Assembly (NCBI RefSeq): GCF_015355765.1
Contig: NZ_JACWNA010000002.1
Span: forward strand, 62,001-126,000
Origin: Actinomyces haliotis
GTDB taxonomy: Bacteria; Actinomycetota; Actinomycetes; Actinomycetales; Actinomycetaceae
Reading direction: 5' to 3'
DNA: 64,000 nucleotides
Part shown: positions 44,981-55,457 of the stretch, in pieces
Layout of the letters: every line of letters begins with the position of its first letter
How positions within the stretch are numbered: position 1 is the first letter of the stretch
Position numbers and translations under genes: made by a program
Notes under the pieces: model-generated
What the model saw: the letters and a program-made list of their open reading frames with translations, nothing else
Told to the model about the DNA's origin: nothing
The model's database searches: none

Positions 44981-46162
44981 TCAGGCGCCGAGGGAGAGGA
45001 CCTCGCTCGGCGTGAGCGGGCGCCCGGCGCGGACCTCGGCGAGCAGCAGGCGCACCGCCGCCTCGTTCGCGCCGCCGGCCGCCCCGACGGCGGCCATCTG
45101 CCGCTGGTACGAGGCGCCTGCGTCAAGGGTCGCCGCGACCCCGGCGAGCTCGGCCTCGCAGCCCAGGTCCGCGGCCACCGGCTCGAGCTCGGTGAGCATC
45201 CGGCGGACGGTGTCCGTCACGAGCTCCTCGTTGCCGGCGGAGTCCGTGATGAGGATGGCATCCATCCCGTAGCGCGCCGAGCGCCACTTGTTCTCGTCGA
45301 CGTACCAATCCGGCATCGCGTCGAGCTCCTCGCCGCGGTCCAGCCGCCGTGAGAAGTCCTCGACCATGCACTGGGTGAGCGCGGCGATGCCGGCGAGCTC
45401 GGTGAGGTTGGTGGCGGCGTCGCAGGCCCTTACCTCGATCGTGCCGAGCCGCGGTGAGGGGCGCACGTCCCAGCGCACCTCGGTGAAGTCCTCGATGACC
45501 CCCGTGTGGATCATGTCGCCGGCGTAGGCCTCGAGCTCGTCCCAGGTGACGAGCTGGTGCGGGGCGCCCGCCGTGGGCAGCTGCTGGAACATCATGGCGC
45601 GGTTGTCCGCGTAGCCCGTGTCCTCGCCGGCCCAGAAGGGGGAGGAGGCGGACAGGCACTGCAGGTGGGCGGTGCGCGTGAGGAGCGCCTTGAGGATCGG
45701 GAGGGCCTTGTCCCGGTCCTCGATCCCGACGTGGACGTGCGTGCCGAAGATGAGCATCTGGTGGCCCCACAGCCGTGTGCGGTCGACCAGCCGCTCGTAA
45801 CGCTCGGAGTCGGTCACCTTCTGGACGAGCGGATCGGCGAAGGGATGGGTCCCGGCGCTCGCCAGCTCGACGCGCAGCGGCTGGATCACCGGCAGGAGGC
45901 GGTCGTAGGCCTGGGCGATGTCCTGGACGCACTCGGCCACCGTGCGCCGCGCGCCCGAGACGAGCTCGACGGTGTTGAGCATCATCTCGCCGTGGATGTT
46001 CTCGTCCTCGCCCACCTCGTGCAGGACCTCGGCGGCGCACTGGCGCAGGTCGAGGCTGTCCTGGTCGATGAGCTGGAGCTCCCACTCGACGCCGAGCGTC
46101 GAGCGCGGTGAGTCGGCGAAGGGCAGCGGCTCGCGGTGGATGAGTCGGGCGGCGGGTGCCAT
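44981..46162 (-). CDS. YbdK-type carboxylate-amine ligase (glutamate-cysteine ligase-like)
   Basis: Glutamine-synthetase-fold ATP-dependent carboxylate-amine ligase, with weak gamma-glutamylcysteine ligase activity in E. coli YbdK. The 393-residue product has STLGVEWELQLID, GEMMLNTVELVSG, IFGTHVHVGIEDRD and DVRPSPRLGTIEVRACDAAT, all family signatures. The ATG 46162 has CGAGGAG upstream. The true substrates are unknown; actinobacteria usually rely on mycothiol rather than glutathione. Confidence 0.92.
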   Translation of the reverse strand: MAPAARLIHREPLPFADSPRSTLGVEWELQLIDQDSLDLRQCAAEVLHEVGEDENIHGEMMLNTVELVSGARRTVAECVQDIAQAYDRLLPVIQPLRVELASAGTHPFADPLVQKVTDSERYERLVDRTRLWGHQMLIFGTHVHVGIEDRDKALPILKALLTRTAHLQCLSASSPFWAGEDTGYADNRAMMFQQLPTAGAPHQLVTWDELEAYAGDMIHTGVIEDFTEVRWDVRPSPRLGTIEVRACDAATNLTELAGIAALTQCMVEDFSRRLDRGEELDAMPDWYVDENKWRSARYGMDAILITDSAGNEELVTDTVRRMLTELEPVAADLGCEAELAGVAATLDAGASYQRQMAAVGAAGGANEAAVRLLLAEVRAGRPLTPSEVLSLGA

Positions 46163-46213
46163 GGGGCTCCTCGAGGGACGCGTGAGCGCGGCCCCGAGCG
46201 GGACCGCAGACTC

Positions 46214-46219
46214 ATCGTA
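46214..46219 (-). promoter_or_regulatory. possible -10 (TACGAT) of the ybdK-like gene
   Basis: Minus-strand TACGAT, about 51 nt before the ATG, leaving a leader with a GAGGAG ribosome-binding site. Confidence 0.4.
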
Positions 46220-46276
46220 GGGGGCCGGACGGCGTCGGTCCTGGGCACGCGGCCGGTCGGGACCCCTCCGAACGAG

Positions 46277-47629
46277 TCATCCGGCCTCAGGCACCGTCTC
46301 GACGACGAGCACCGTGCCCCGGGCGGACCCGGTGTCCCGTGCGCCCACGCGGGTCAGGATCCAGGTCTCGGACTCGGCCCCGGAGGGACGCACCTGCTTG
46401 CGCAGGAGGTCCGGGGACTGGTCGACGCCGCGCTTGTGGATCTCGAGCCGCCCGATCCGGTCCTGGCGCACGCGGGCGCGCAGCGCCTTGACGTGCAGGG
46501 GCAGCACGTCGACGAGCCGCCACGAGCGCACGAAGGGGGCGAGCTCCGCGGGGGCGGGGGCGTCGCCGGTGAGGTAGGCGATCCGGTCGCCGACGGGCCT
46601 CGCGCCCAGCCGCCGGGCGACCTCGGCGACGAGGCCGGCGCGGATGACGGCGCCGTCGGGCTCGTGGATGAACGGGGACAGGTCCTCCGGCCCCGTGATT
46701 GGATCGAGCTGCTCGGGCGGTGAGCTCGGGTTCGTGCAGGCCGGATCGTGCAGGACGTGGGGCCGGGCGACGCCGTCCGGCCCCGTGCGCAGGCACAGGG
46801 CGGAGCGGCCCGGTCCCTCCGGCGCCAGGGGGCCGCACCAGATCCCGGCCTCGACGACGTCTCCGTCGACGCTCACCCACTGGGCGTGGGAGTCGGCGGG
46901 CAGGAGCGCGTGGTCGATGCCGGGCGCGACCTTGACCCCGAGAGCCTCGACCCGCTCCCGAAGCGCCAGGACGCGGCTGAGCGCGGGCGACCACTGCTCG
47001 GGGTCGGTGAGGCGACGACCGGCGGCGCGGCGAGCGGGGTCGGCGAAGACCGCGTCGACGCCCTCGGCGGCGAGGTCGACCTCCATGGCATCCGCGCAGC
47101 GCACCTCGGCGTCGGGGAAGGGCATGAGGTTGACGGTGGCCAGGGCGGCCGTGGCCTCGTCGCGCTCGACGGCGAGGACCGGCAGCCCGAGGCCCGCCAG
47201 GACCATCGCGTCGCCGCCGATGCCGCAGCCCAGGTCCGCCACCCGGCTCGGCGCCGCGGAGGCGAAGCGGGAGGCGTGGTGGGCGGAGACGACGAGGCGC
47301 GTCGCCTGCTCGAGCCCGTCGGGGGTGAGGAGCATCCGCTCCGCGAAGGGCCCGAACTTCGCGGCGGCACGGCCGCGAAGCCGCTGCTGGGTGAGGGCGG
47401 CGGCGACGAGCGCAGGGTCGTGCCCCTTCGCGCGCAGGCGCTCGCCCTGGGCGAGCGCCTCGGACTCGTCATAGGGCGGCAGCGAGGAGAGCAGCGCCCA
47501 GCCCTCCGGCGTGAGCAGCGGTGCGAGTGACTCCGCCTCGACTGGGCCCCGGGCGGGGCGCGGGGCCTCCCGTCGGGGACTGCGCGACGAGGTGCCGGAG
47601 GGCGTCGAGGGGCTCACGGGACGGATCAT
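46277..47629 (-). CDS. class I SAM-dependent methyltransferase with THUMP-like C-terminal domain
   Basis: A 450-residue methyltransferase of a family conserved in actinobacteria. SAM motif I is VADLGCGIGGDAMVLAG, with acidic strand 2 in VLAVERD and a catalytic-type FADPARR motif. The C-terminal part (VRSWRLVDVLPLHVKALRAR and later) resembles a THUMP-like RNA-binding module. Substrate is probably RNA (inference). The frame stays open upstream into sanA; ATG 47629 is the last start before homology and has no clear ribosome-binding site, so the N-terminus is uncertain. Confidence 0.8.
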   Translation of the reverse strand: MIRPVSPSTPSGTSSRSPRREAPRPARGPVEAESLAPLLTPEGWALLSSLPPYDESEALAQGERLRAKGHDPALVAAALTQQRLRGRAAAKFGPFAERMLLTPDGLEQATRLVVSAHHASRFASAAPSRVADLGCGIGGDAMVLAGLGLPVLAVERDEATAALATVNLMPFPDAEVRCADAMEVDLAAEGVDAVFADPARRAAGRRLTDPEQWSPALSRVLALRERVEALGVKVAPGIDHALLPADSHAQWVSVDGDVVEAGIWCGPLAPEGPGRSALCLRTGPDGVARPHVLHDPACTNPSSPPEQLDPITGPEDLSPFIHEPDGAVIRAGLVAEVARRLGARPVGDRIAYLTGDAPAPAELAPFVRSWRLVDVLPLHVKALRARVRQDRIGRLEIHKRGVDQSPDLLRKQVRPSGAESETWILTRVGARDTGSARGTVLVVETVPEAG

Positions 47630-47641
47630 GGCACGGCCCGC

Positions 47642-47647
47642 TAGAGT
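47642..47647 (+). promoter_or_regulatory. possible sanA promoter -10 (TAGAGT)
   Basis: TAGAGT, 39 nt before the GTG, with an AGGAGG ribosome-binding site in the leader. Confidence 0.4.
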
Positions 47648-47686
47648 GCGCTGGCCGGTAGGTCCCGAACAGCTCCAGGAGGTCTC

Positions 47687-48526
47687 GTGGGTCGCACCCT
47701 CGTCCGCGCCGGTGCCGCCCAGCGGCTCCTCCGCCGTGGAGCCGCGCTCGCGGGAGCGGGAGTCCTCGGTACGGCGACGCTCCTCGTCGTCTCCAACGCC
47801 TGGGTCGCGGTGGCGAGCTCGGGACGCGTCACGGACTGGGAGCGGCTCGTCGCGTCCGGTGGCGCGGGCGTCGGCGCCCGCCGCCGTGCCGTCCCCGATG
47901 AGGACGAGGGGGCCTGCGTGGCCATCGTCCTCGGCGCCGCCGTCTGGCCCGGGGGAGTGCCCTCGCCGTGGCTCGCCTACCGCCTCGACGCGGCCGCGGG
48001 CCTCTACCTGGCCGGTCTCGTCGACGCCGTCGTCGTCTCCGGTGACGGACGGTGCGAGTGGCGGGACGAGCCGGCCGTCATGCGCGACCACCTCGTGCGC
48101 GTCGGCGTGCCCGTGGAGGCGATCGTGCTTGACCGAGCCGGTCTGGACACCTACGACACCTGCGTGCGGGCGCTCACGGTCCTGGGCGTGCGCCGAGCCG
48201 TGCTCGTCAGCCAGGACTTCCACGTTCCTCGCGCCGTCGCCATCGCCCGGGCCGTCGGACTGCGTGCCGACGGTGCCGGCGACCTGCTCGCCCGGCGCCG
48301 CAGCCCGCACCGCTGGCGCGACTCATGGCTGCGCGAGCGCCCTGCTGCCGTCAAGGCCGCCTGGGACGTCCTCAGCCACCGGGCGCCCTCCACCGAGCCT
48401 CCTGAGGGCGACGTGGCGGCCGCCGTCGCCTGGACGAGCACGGATCCGTGGCGTGCTCGTGCCGCCCTTCAACGTGCCCCGCACGCCCTCGGCGAACCGG
48501 CTCCGCATCCTTGGCACTCGCGTTGA
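47687..48526 (+). CDS. SanA/YdcF-family (DUF218) membrane protein
   Basis: DUF218 proteins such as SanA and ElyC affect envelope integrity. The 279-residue product has one N-terminal membrane segment (about residues 18-44). The DUF218 core follows: AIVLGAAVWPGGVPSPWLAYRL, VDAVVVSGDG, DRAGLDTYDTCVRA and VLVSQDFHVPRAVAIARAVG. The C-terminal 50 residues are variable. GTG 47687 with AGGAGG at 47678-47683. Its last bases overlap the groES CIRCE element. Confidence 0.9.
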   Translation: MGRTLVRAGAAQRLLRRGAALAGAGVLGTATLLVVSNAWVAVASSGRVTDWERLVASGGAGVGARRRAVPDEDEGACVAIVLGAAVWPGGVPSPWLAYRLDAAAGLYLAGLVDAVVVSGDGRCEWRDEPAVMRDHLVRVGVPVEAIVLDRAGLDTYDTCVRALTVLGVRRAVLVSQDFHVPRAVAIARAVGLRADGAGDLLARRRSPHRWRDSWLRERPAAVKAAWDVLSHRAPSTEPPEGDVAAAVAWTSTDPWRARAALQRAPHALGEPAPHPWHSR

Positions 48527-48537
48527 CTGAGTGCTAA
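48511..48537 (+). promoter_or_regulatory. CIRCE operator (HrcA site) of groES
   Basis: TTGGCACTC (48511-48519), a 9-nt spacer and GAGTGCTAA (48529-48537). It matches the CIRCE inverted repeat TTAGCACTC-N9-GAGTGCTAA with one mismatch. It contains the -35 box of the groES promoter, so HrcA binding would block RNA polymerase until heat shock. Confidence 0.92.
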
Positions 48538-48552
48538 TCCCGCGCGTAGATT
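48523..48552 (+). promoter_or_regulatory. groES promoter
   Basis: TTGACT (48523-48528), an 18-nt spacer and TAGATT (48547-48552). The -35 lies inside the CIRCE element. The transcript would have a leader of about 140 nt. Confidence 0.75.
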
Positions 48553-48698
48553 CTCGTCCAGACGCGGGGACGTGCCCGGCACGCTCTCGCGGCTCGCGCC
48601 AAGGACGGAACAGGCTGACCCCCGCGACGGCGGCCCTCCCGGACGGACGCGACCAACCGACATTCCACACGCTCAACAAGCGAGAAGGGGAGGACGCC

Positions 48699-48995
48699 AT
48701 GTCGATCTCCATCAAGCCGCTCGAGGACCGGATCGTCATCCAGACGGTCGAGGCCGAGCAGACCACCGCCTCCGGCCTGGTCATCCCGGACACCGCCAAG
48801 GAGAAGCCGCAGGAGGGCAAGGTCGTGGCCGTGGGCCCGGGCCGCGTCGACGACTCCGGCAAGCGCATCCCGGTGGACGTCGCCGAGGGTGACGTCGTCA
48901 TCTACTCGAAGTACGGCGGCACCGAGGTCAAGTACGCCGGCGAGGACTACCTCATCCTCTCGGCCCGCGACGTGCTCGCGGTCGTCACCAAGTGA
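48699..48995 (+). CDS. groES: co-chaperonin GroES
   Basis: GroES caps the GroEL folding chamber. The 98-residue product begins [20 protein letters not shown]. It has the mobile loop [19 protein letters not shown] and ends [26 protein letters not shown] precedes the ATG. groEL does not follow: a terminator and the convergent whiB gene do, so GroEL must be encoded elsewhere. Confidence 0.97.
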   Translation: MSISIKPLEDRIVIQTVEAEQTTASGLVIPDTAKEKPQEGKVVAVGPGRVDDSGKRIPVDVAEGDVVIYSKYGGTEVKYAGEDYLILSARDVLAVVTK

Positions 48996-49028
48996 CTCCG
49001 GCCGCGCGACCCCTGGTCGCGCGGAGAT

Positions 49029-49068
49029 GACGGAGGGGCGGGAAGCATCTGCTTCCCGCCCCTCCGTC
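49029..49068. terminator. bidirectional terminator between groES and whiB
   Basis: Perfect 18-bp stem, 49029-49046 with 49051-49068, and an ATCT loop, between convergent genes. Confidence 0.85.
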
Positions 49069-49116
49069 GTGCTGCTCGGACCCCTGGACGCATGCGAGAG
49101 CCACGTGCCCGCGGAG

Positions 49117-49413
49117 TCAGGCGACCGGCTCGTGGCGCCCGCGCTGCTCGATGAGCCCGCGGCGCTCCTCCTCCGTGAGACCGCCCCAGACGCCGTAGGG
49201 CTCGTGCGTCGCGAGAGCGTGGTTGCGGCAGTCGACGATGACGGGGCACGTCTGGCACACGGCCTTGGCCTCCTCGTCGCGGCGGCGGCGGGAGCTGCCG
49301 CGCTCGCCCTCCGGGTGGAAGAAGGCCGCGGAGTCCATCCCCCTGCAGGCGCCTTCGTACTGCCACTCCCACAGGGCGACGATGGGACCGGGCTGGCGCG
49401 AGCTCTCCGTCAT
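49117..49413 (-). CDS. WhiB3-like iron-sulfur transcriptional regulator
   Basis: Wbl proteins bind a redox-sensitive [4Fe-4S] cluster and regulate genes with the sigma factor. The 98-residue product has the four cluster cysteines (Cys23, Cys53, Cys56, Cys62) and the GVWGG turn. The phrases CRGMDSAAFFHPEGERG and EPYGVWGGLTEEER match the WhiB3 subgroup best. ATG 49413 has GAGGAAGG about 8 nt upstream; a longer reading from 49491 would run through the promoter. Confidence 0.93.
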   Translation of the reverse strand: MTESSRQPGPIVALWEWQYEGACRGMDSAAFFHPEGERGSSRRRRDEEAKAVCQTCPVIVDCRNHALATHEPYGVWGGLTEEERRGLIEQRGRHEPVA

Positions 49414-49487
49414 GGATGGTGCCTTCCTCAGGTGGGAGCCGAGCGGCGACGCCGGCGGCACGGCTCGGGTCGCTGTGTCTGGCGCAG

Positions 49488-49516
49488 ACATTAAGAGACG
49501 GCTCTGGTACCGACAA
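49488..49516 (-). promoter_or_regulatory. whiB promoter
   Basis: On the minus strand: TTGTCG (49516-49511), a 17-nt spacer and TAATGT (49493-49488), about 75 nt before the ATG. Confidence 0.6.
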
Positions 49517-49781
49517 GGACTGCCGCGCGGGTTTCACCCGTCCCCGAAGGGCTTTGTGACGGAGGTGACCGTGCCTTTGCTATCGATGCGGATGGATTGA
49601 TAACGATGCGGACGATGTATAAGTCGATTCGACCTCAAACGGGTGAAAGTGCAGGTCAGTGGGTGTTCTCGGGCGTCTCCTGAGGCGCTCGCGGGCTGGG
49701 CCCGGGTGACTGAGGGGCCTCGGCGTGCAGGGCCCGTCGCCCCGACGTGCGCCGCACCTGACCGGCGGGGACTCCACGTGA

Positions 49782-51350
<1,569 letters not shown>

Positions 51351-51370
51351 CAGTTCCGCGACCTCGAGCC

Positions 51371-51424
51371 GCGCACGCGGTGAGCCCCTCCGAACCTGCG
51401 CTCGGAGGGGCTCACAGCGTGCGC
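51371..51424. terminator. bidirectional terminator after guaB
   Basis: Perfect 14-bp inner stem, 51380-51393 with 51402-51415, extended by GCGCACGC/GCGTGCGC outside one mismatch. It lies between convergent genes. Confidence 0.85.
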
Positions 51425-51491
51425 GGGGCCGGGCCCCCGGGGCGTCACCGGGGCGGGGCGGGCTGAGGCGGGTGGGTGAAGGCGATAGGCC

Positions 51492-52247
51492 TCAGAGGCC
51501 CTCGGGCAGGGGCCACGCGGTCTCGACGTCGGCCGGACGCCCCTTGCGGCGCAGGAAGTCGTTGAAGGAGACCGCCCAGTCCCGGTGCGCCGCCGCCTGG
51601 AAGGCGACGAGCCCGTCCGCGTCCAGGCGCGCGACCTCCGGGTGGGTCCGCAGGATCGCCTCGAGGACGTCGAGGGTCGCCGCGACGTCGACCTCCGCGG
51701 TGTGCAGCGCCTCGTCGACGACGACGCCGTAGACCGCGCACAGGTCGCCCAGGCGGCGCTTGCCCCGGCGGTAGCGGTCCACCTTCCTGTCCAGGACGAG
51801 CGGGTCCAGGACCGGTCCGAGCCCCCGGCCGAGGCGGTCCCGGAGCGTCGGCAGCCCGTGACGGGCGAGCTCGGACTCCATGAGCGTGAGGTCGTAGGAC
51901 CCGTTGAAGGCGACGACCGGCGTGCCCTCGGACATCGCCGCGGCCAGGCGGGCCGCGACCTCCTCGAGGACCTCCTCCACCGGGCGCCCCTCCGCGCGGG
52001 CGCGCTCCGTCGAGATGCCGTGCACGGCCGCCGCCCCGGCCGGGATCTCGACCCCGGGGTCCGCCAGCCACGTGACGACCTCCTGGTCGCGGCCGCCGTC
52101 TGGCCGCCGCGGCCCGCGTGACACGAGCGCCGCCGTCACGAGGCGGTCCGAGCGTGGGTCGACGCCCGTCGTCTCCGTGTCGAAGCCGAGGAGGGGTCCG
52201 TCCGCCCAGGAGGCGGGGGAGGGGCTCGTGGCGCGCTGCTCGCTCAT
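51492..52247 (-). CDS. DnaQ-like 3'-5' exonuclease (DEDDh family)
   Basis: A 251-residue exonuclease-fold protein. Exo I is LGFDTETTGVDP, exo II VVAFNGSYDLTLME, exo III HTAEVDVAATLDVLEAIL (the His of the DEDDh type), and a VHGISTERA motif is present. It is stand-alone, lacking UvrC or polymerase domains, so repair or RNA/DNA turnover is likely rather than replicative proofreading (inference). ATG 52247 matches the start of homology. Divergent from guaB3, with 66 nt between starts. Confidence 0.9.
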   Translation of the reverse strand: MSEQRATSPSPASWADGPLLGFDTETTGVDPRSDRLVTAALVSRGPRRPDGGRDQEVVTWLADPGVEIPAGAAAVHGISTERARAEGRPVEEVLEEVAARLAAAMSEGTPVVAFNGSYDLTLMESELARHGLPTLRDRLGRGLGPVLDPLVLDRKVDRYRRGKRRLGDLCAVYGVVVDEALHTAEVDVAATLDVLEAILRTHPEVARLDADGLVAFQAAAHRDWAVSFNDFLRRKGRPADVETAWPLPEGL

Positions 52248-52301
52248 GGGGCGAGTGTGCCACCGGGCCACGACACGTCGGGGCGTCCGCTGACGGCCCG
52301 C

Positions 52302-52307
52302 TACGAT
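52302..52307 (+). promoter_or_regulatory. leaderless -10 (TACGAT) of guaB3
   Basis: TACGAT, then CGCGCC (6 nt), then the ATG at 52314. No ribosome-binding site. Confidence 0.6.
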
Positions 52308-52313
52308 CGCGCC

Positions 52314-53438
52314 ATGAGCGGTGAGATCGAGATCGGGCGCGGGAAGCGCGCCCGCCGGGCCTACTCCTTCGACGACATCGCGCTCGTGCCCGCGCGGCGC
52401 ACGCGTGACACCGCCGACGTCCGCGTCGGCTGGCAGATCGACGCCTACCACGTGGACCTCCCCGTCATGGCCGCCCCCATGGACTCCGTCATGAGCCCGG
52501 CCACCGCCATCATGCTGGGGCGCCTCGGCGGCATCGGCGTCCTCGACCTCGAGGGCCTGTGGACCCGCTACGAGGACTCCGAGCCCGCCCTCGAGCGCAT
52601 CCGCACGGCGGGCCCGGAGGAGGCGACCCGCGTCCTCCAGGAGGTCTACGCCAGCCCGGTCCAGCCCGACCTCATCCGCGCCCGCCTCGCCGAGATCAAG
52701 GAGGCCGGCGTCGTCGTCGCGGGCCGCCTCTCGCCCGCGCAGACCCAGCGGCACTGGCGCACCGTCGTCGACGCCGGCGTCGACCTCTTCATCATCCGAG
52801 GCTCCGCCGTCTCCGCCGAGCACGTCTCCGGCAACGCCGAGCCCCTCAACCTCAAGCGCTTCATCTACGAGCTCGACGTGCCCGTCCTCGTCGGCGGCGT
52901 CAGCACCTACACCGCCGCCCTCCACCTCATGCGCACCGGCGCCGCGGGCGTCCTCGTCGGCCAGGGTGGCGGCGCCTCCTCCTCGGTCCGCCAGGTCCTC
53001 GGCCTCCACGCCCCGATGGCGACCGCCGTCGCCGACGTCGCCGCCGCCCGCCGTGACTTCATGGACGAGTCCGGCGGCCGCTACGTCCACGTCATCGCCG
53101 ACGGCTCCGTCGGCAACTCCGGTGACGTCGTCAAGGCCATCGCCTGCGGGGCCGACGCCGTCATGCTCGGCGCCGCCCTCGCGCGCGCCCAGGAGGCTCC
53201 CGGCGGCGGCTTCCACTGGGGCAGCGAGTCCCGGCACCCGAACCTGCCTCGCGGCTACCGCAGCCACGTCGGCACCGTGGGGACTATGGAGCAGATCCTC
53301 AACGGCCCCTCGGACCGCGCGGACGGCACGCTCAACATCATGGGGGCCCTGCGCCGCACGCTCGCCACCACCGGGTACTCCGACGTCAAGGAGCTCCAGC
53401 GCGTCGACGTCGTCATCGCCCCCTACGACCCGAGCTGA
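52314..53438 (+). CDS. guaB3: GuaB3-family IMP dehydrogenase-related protein
   Basis: A 374-residue TIM-barrel protein of the IMPDH/GMP-reductase superfamily, conserved beside guaB in actinobacteria. It has YSFDDIALVPARRTRDTADV and VMAAPMDSVMSP but no CBS domains. Where IMPDH has the SICTTR loop it has LVGQGGGASSS, so the catalytic Cys is missing there. Its activity is not established for this lineage. ATG 52314 is fixed by the -10 spacing. Confidence 0.92.
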   Translation: MSGEIEIGRGKRARRAYSFDDIALVPARRTRDTADVRVGWQIDAYHVDLPVMAAPMDSVMSPATAIMLGRLGGIGVLDLEGLWTRYEDSEPALERIRTAGPEEATRVLQEVYASPVQPDLIRARLAEIKEAGVVVAGRLSPAQTQRHWRTVVDAGVDLFIIRGSAVSAEHVSGNAEPLNLKRFIYELDVPVLVGGVSTYTAALHLMRTGAAGVLVGQGGGASSSVRQVLGLHAPMATAVADVAAARRDFMDESGGRYVHVIADGSVGNSGDVVKAIACGADAVMLGAALARAQEAPGGGFHWGSESRHPNLPRGYRSHVGTVGTMEQILNGPSDRADGTLNIMGALRRTLATTGYSDVKELQRVDVVIAPYDPS

Positions 53439-53471
53439 CGGCGAGCCGCTCCGGAACCGTCTGACGCGCGG

Positions 53472-53500
53472 TATATTTTCCTGCGAAACGAAGCGGTTTC
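53472..53500 (+). promoter_or_regulatory. promoter and candidate operator of the sugar ABC operon
   Basis: TATATT (53472-53477) is a strong -10. Starting 7 nt later, GAAAC (53485-53489), a 6-nt spacer and GTTTC (53496-53500) form an inverted repeat right at the expected +1. GAAAC/GTTTC half-sites are typical of LacI-family sugar repressors, though usually closer together. No regulator gene is adjacent. Confidence 0.5.
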
Positions 53501-53556
53501 CCTGCGCCGCTCCTGCCGGCGTCCGCCGGTCTCCTTCAACGACGAACGGAGTCACC

Positions 53557-54468
53557 GTGTCAGCAGCCACCACCGTGGCCTCGCGAACTCGCACCCGGCG
53601 GCGTCCCAAGGACGACCGGGTGCTCGGCATCGCCTTCATCATCCCGGCCGGGATCGGCCTCATCGCCTTCTACGTCTGGCCGCTCATCCGCGGCATCTGG
53701 CTGTCCTTCACGGAGTACAACCTCCTCACCCCGGAGACCTTCACCGGCGGCGCGAACTACACGCGCATGGTGCACGACTCGATCTTCTGGAACGCCGTCA
53801 AGGTGACCCTCGAGTACGTCGTCATCAACATCGGCGTCCAGACGATCATGGCGCTCGTCATCGCCGTCCTCATGCAGCGGTTGACCCAGTCGACCTTCGT
53901 GCGAGCCATCGTGCTCACCCCGTACCTCGTCTCGAACGTCGTCGTCGCCATGCTCTGGCTCTGGATCCTCGACAACACCCTGGGCATCTCCAACCAGATC
54001 ATCCAGGCCATCACGGGCAGCTCGGTCAACTTCTTCTCGACCTCGCTCGCCATCCCGACGATCGCCCTCATCAACGTGTGGCGGCACATGGGCTACACGG
54101 CGCTGCTCATCTTCGCGGGCCTCCAGTCGATCCCGAACACGGTCTACGAGGCCGGCAAGGTCGACGGCGCCAGCGAGTGGACGATGTTCTGGCGGATCAC
54201 CGTGCCGCTCCTGCGCCCGATCCTCGCCCTCGTCCTCATCATGACGATGATCGGCTCGTTCCAGGTCTTCGACACCGTCTCGGTCACCACCGCGGGCGGA
54301 CCTGTCAACGCCTCGCGGGTCCTGCAGTACTACATCTACGACATGGCCTTCGGCCGCTTCCAGTTCGGCTACGCCTCGGCGATGGCGGTCGGGCTGCTCA
54401 TCGTCCTCGCAGCCATCACGGTCCTCCAGTACCGGCTCACGCGCGCCGGCGAGACGGACCTGGACTGA
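53557..54468 (+). CDS. sugar ABC transporter permease 1 (MalF/UgpA type)
   Basis: One of two permeases of a CUT1-family oligosaccharide importer. The 303-residue product has six membrane segments. The EAA loop that docks the ATPase is YEAGKVDGASEWTMFWRITV (about residues 197-216). GTG start after ACGGAGTCACC. First gene of a permease-permease-binding protein operon. Confidence 0.93.
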   Translation: MSAATTVASRTRTRRRPKDDRVLGIAFIIPAGIGLIAFYVWPLIRGIWLSFTEYNLLTPETFTGGANYTRMVHDSIFWNAVKVTLEYVVINIGVQTIMALVIAVLMQRLTQSTFVRAIVLTPYLVSNVVVAMLWLWILDNTLGISNQIIQAITGSSVNFFSTSLAIPTIALINVWRHMGYTALLIFAGLQSIPNTVYEAGKVDGASEWTMFWRITVPLLRPILALVLIMTMIGSFQVFDTVSVTTAGGPVNASRVLQYYIYDMAFGRFQFGYASAMAVGLLIVLAAITVLQYRLTRAGETDLD

Positions 54469-54485
54469 GAGAGAGGGGACCGAGC

Positions 54486-55448
54486 ATGAGCACCGCAACC
54501 GCCACCGACCTCACCGCGAGCCCCGACGCCGCCGACACCGACGGCGCCCCCGTCGGCACCCGCACGGCCGGTCGCAGGCTCTCCGCCGGCCGCGTCATCG
54601 CCTGGATCTTCATGGTCCTCGTCATGATCATCACGATTTTGCCGTTCTACTGGGTCCTGCGCACTGCGCTGTCCTCGAACGCCGGCATCGCAGCCCACCC
54701 GACCTCCGTGCTTCCCGTCGACACGAACCTGCGCGGCTTCGAGCGCGTCTTCGGGATGCAGTCCACCGCCGACGCCATCAAGGACGGCGGCTCCGGCGCC
54801 GCCCTCAACTTCTGGGTCTACCTGCGCAACTCGATCATCGTGGCGACCCTCGTGACCGTCTTCCAGGTCCTCTTCTCCGCGATGGCCGCCTACTCCTTCT
54901 CGCGCCTGCGCTGGCGCGGACGCGACGCGGTCTTCATGGTCTTCCTCGCGGCCCTCATGGTGCCGTCGATCTTCACGCTCCTGCCGAACTTCGTCCTGGT
55001 CAAGCAGCTCCACCTCGTGGACACGCTCCTCGGCGTCGCCCTCCCCACGATGTTCATGACGCCCTTCGCGGTGTTCTTCCTCAAGCAGTTCTTCATGAAC
55101 GTCCCGCGCGAGCTCGAGGAGGCCGCCCTCCTCGACGGCGCCAGCAAGGTGCGCGTCTTCTGGACCCTCATCCTCCCGATGGCCCAGGCGCCCCTGTCGA
55201 CCCTGGCGATCCTGACCTACATCACGGCCTGGAACGACTACTTCTGGCCCCTGCTCGTGTCCTACACGGACTCCTCACGGGTGCTCACCGTCGCCGTCGC
55301 CGTCTTCAAGTCGCAGGCGCCGACGTCGGGCACCGACTGGTCCGGCCTCATGGCCGCCACGCTCGTCGCCGCCCTGCCGATGCTCTTGCTCTTCATGGCG
55401 GCCGCGAAGCGCGTCGTCAACTCCATCGGCTTCACCGGGATCAAGTGA
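54486..55448 (+). CDS. sugar ABC transporter permease 2 (MalG/UgpE type)
   Basis: Second CUT1 permease, 320 residues, six membrane segments after a 35-residue variable leader. The EAA loop is LEEAALLDGASKVRVFWTLI (about 213-232). It ends in the family-typical VNSIGFTGIK. ATG 54486 after GAGAGAGGGGACC. 17 nt after permease 1 and 9 nt before the binding protein. Confidence 0.93.
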   Translation: MSTATATDLTASPDAADTDGAPVGTRTAGRRLSAGRVIAWIFMVLVMIITILPFYWVLRTALSSNAGIAAHPTSVLPVDTNLRGFERVFGMQSTADAIKDGGSGAALNFWVYLRNSIIVATLVTVFQVLFSAMAAYSFSRLRWRGRDAVFMVFLAALMVPSIFTLLPNFVLVKQLHLVDTLLGVALPTMFMTPFAVFFLKQFFMNVPRELEEAALLDGASKVRVFWTLILPMAQAPLSTLAILTYITAWNDYFWPLLVSYTDSSRVLTVAVAVFKSQAPTSGTDWSGLMAATLVAALPMLLLFMAAAKRVVNSIGFTGIK

Positions 55449-55457
55449 GGAAGGCCC

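Noticed and set aside
44981-46162. Full glutathione pathway role for the YbdK-like ligase
   Set aside because: No glutathione synthetase or gshF gene is present in the window, and the group normally uses mycothiol. Only the family assignment is supported.
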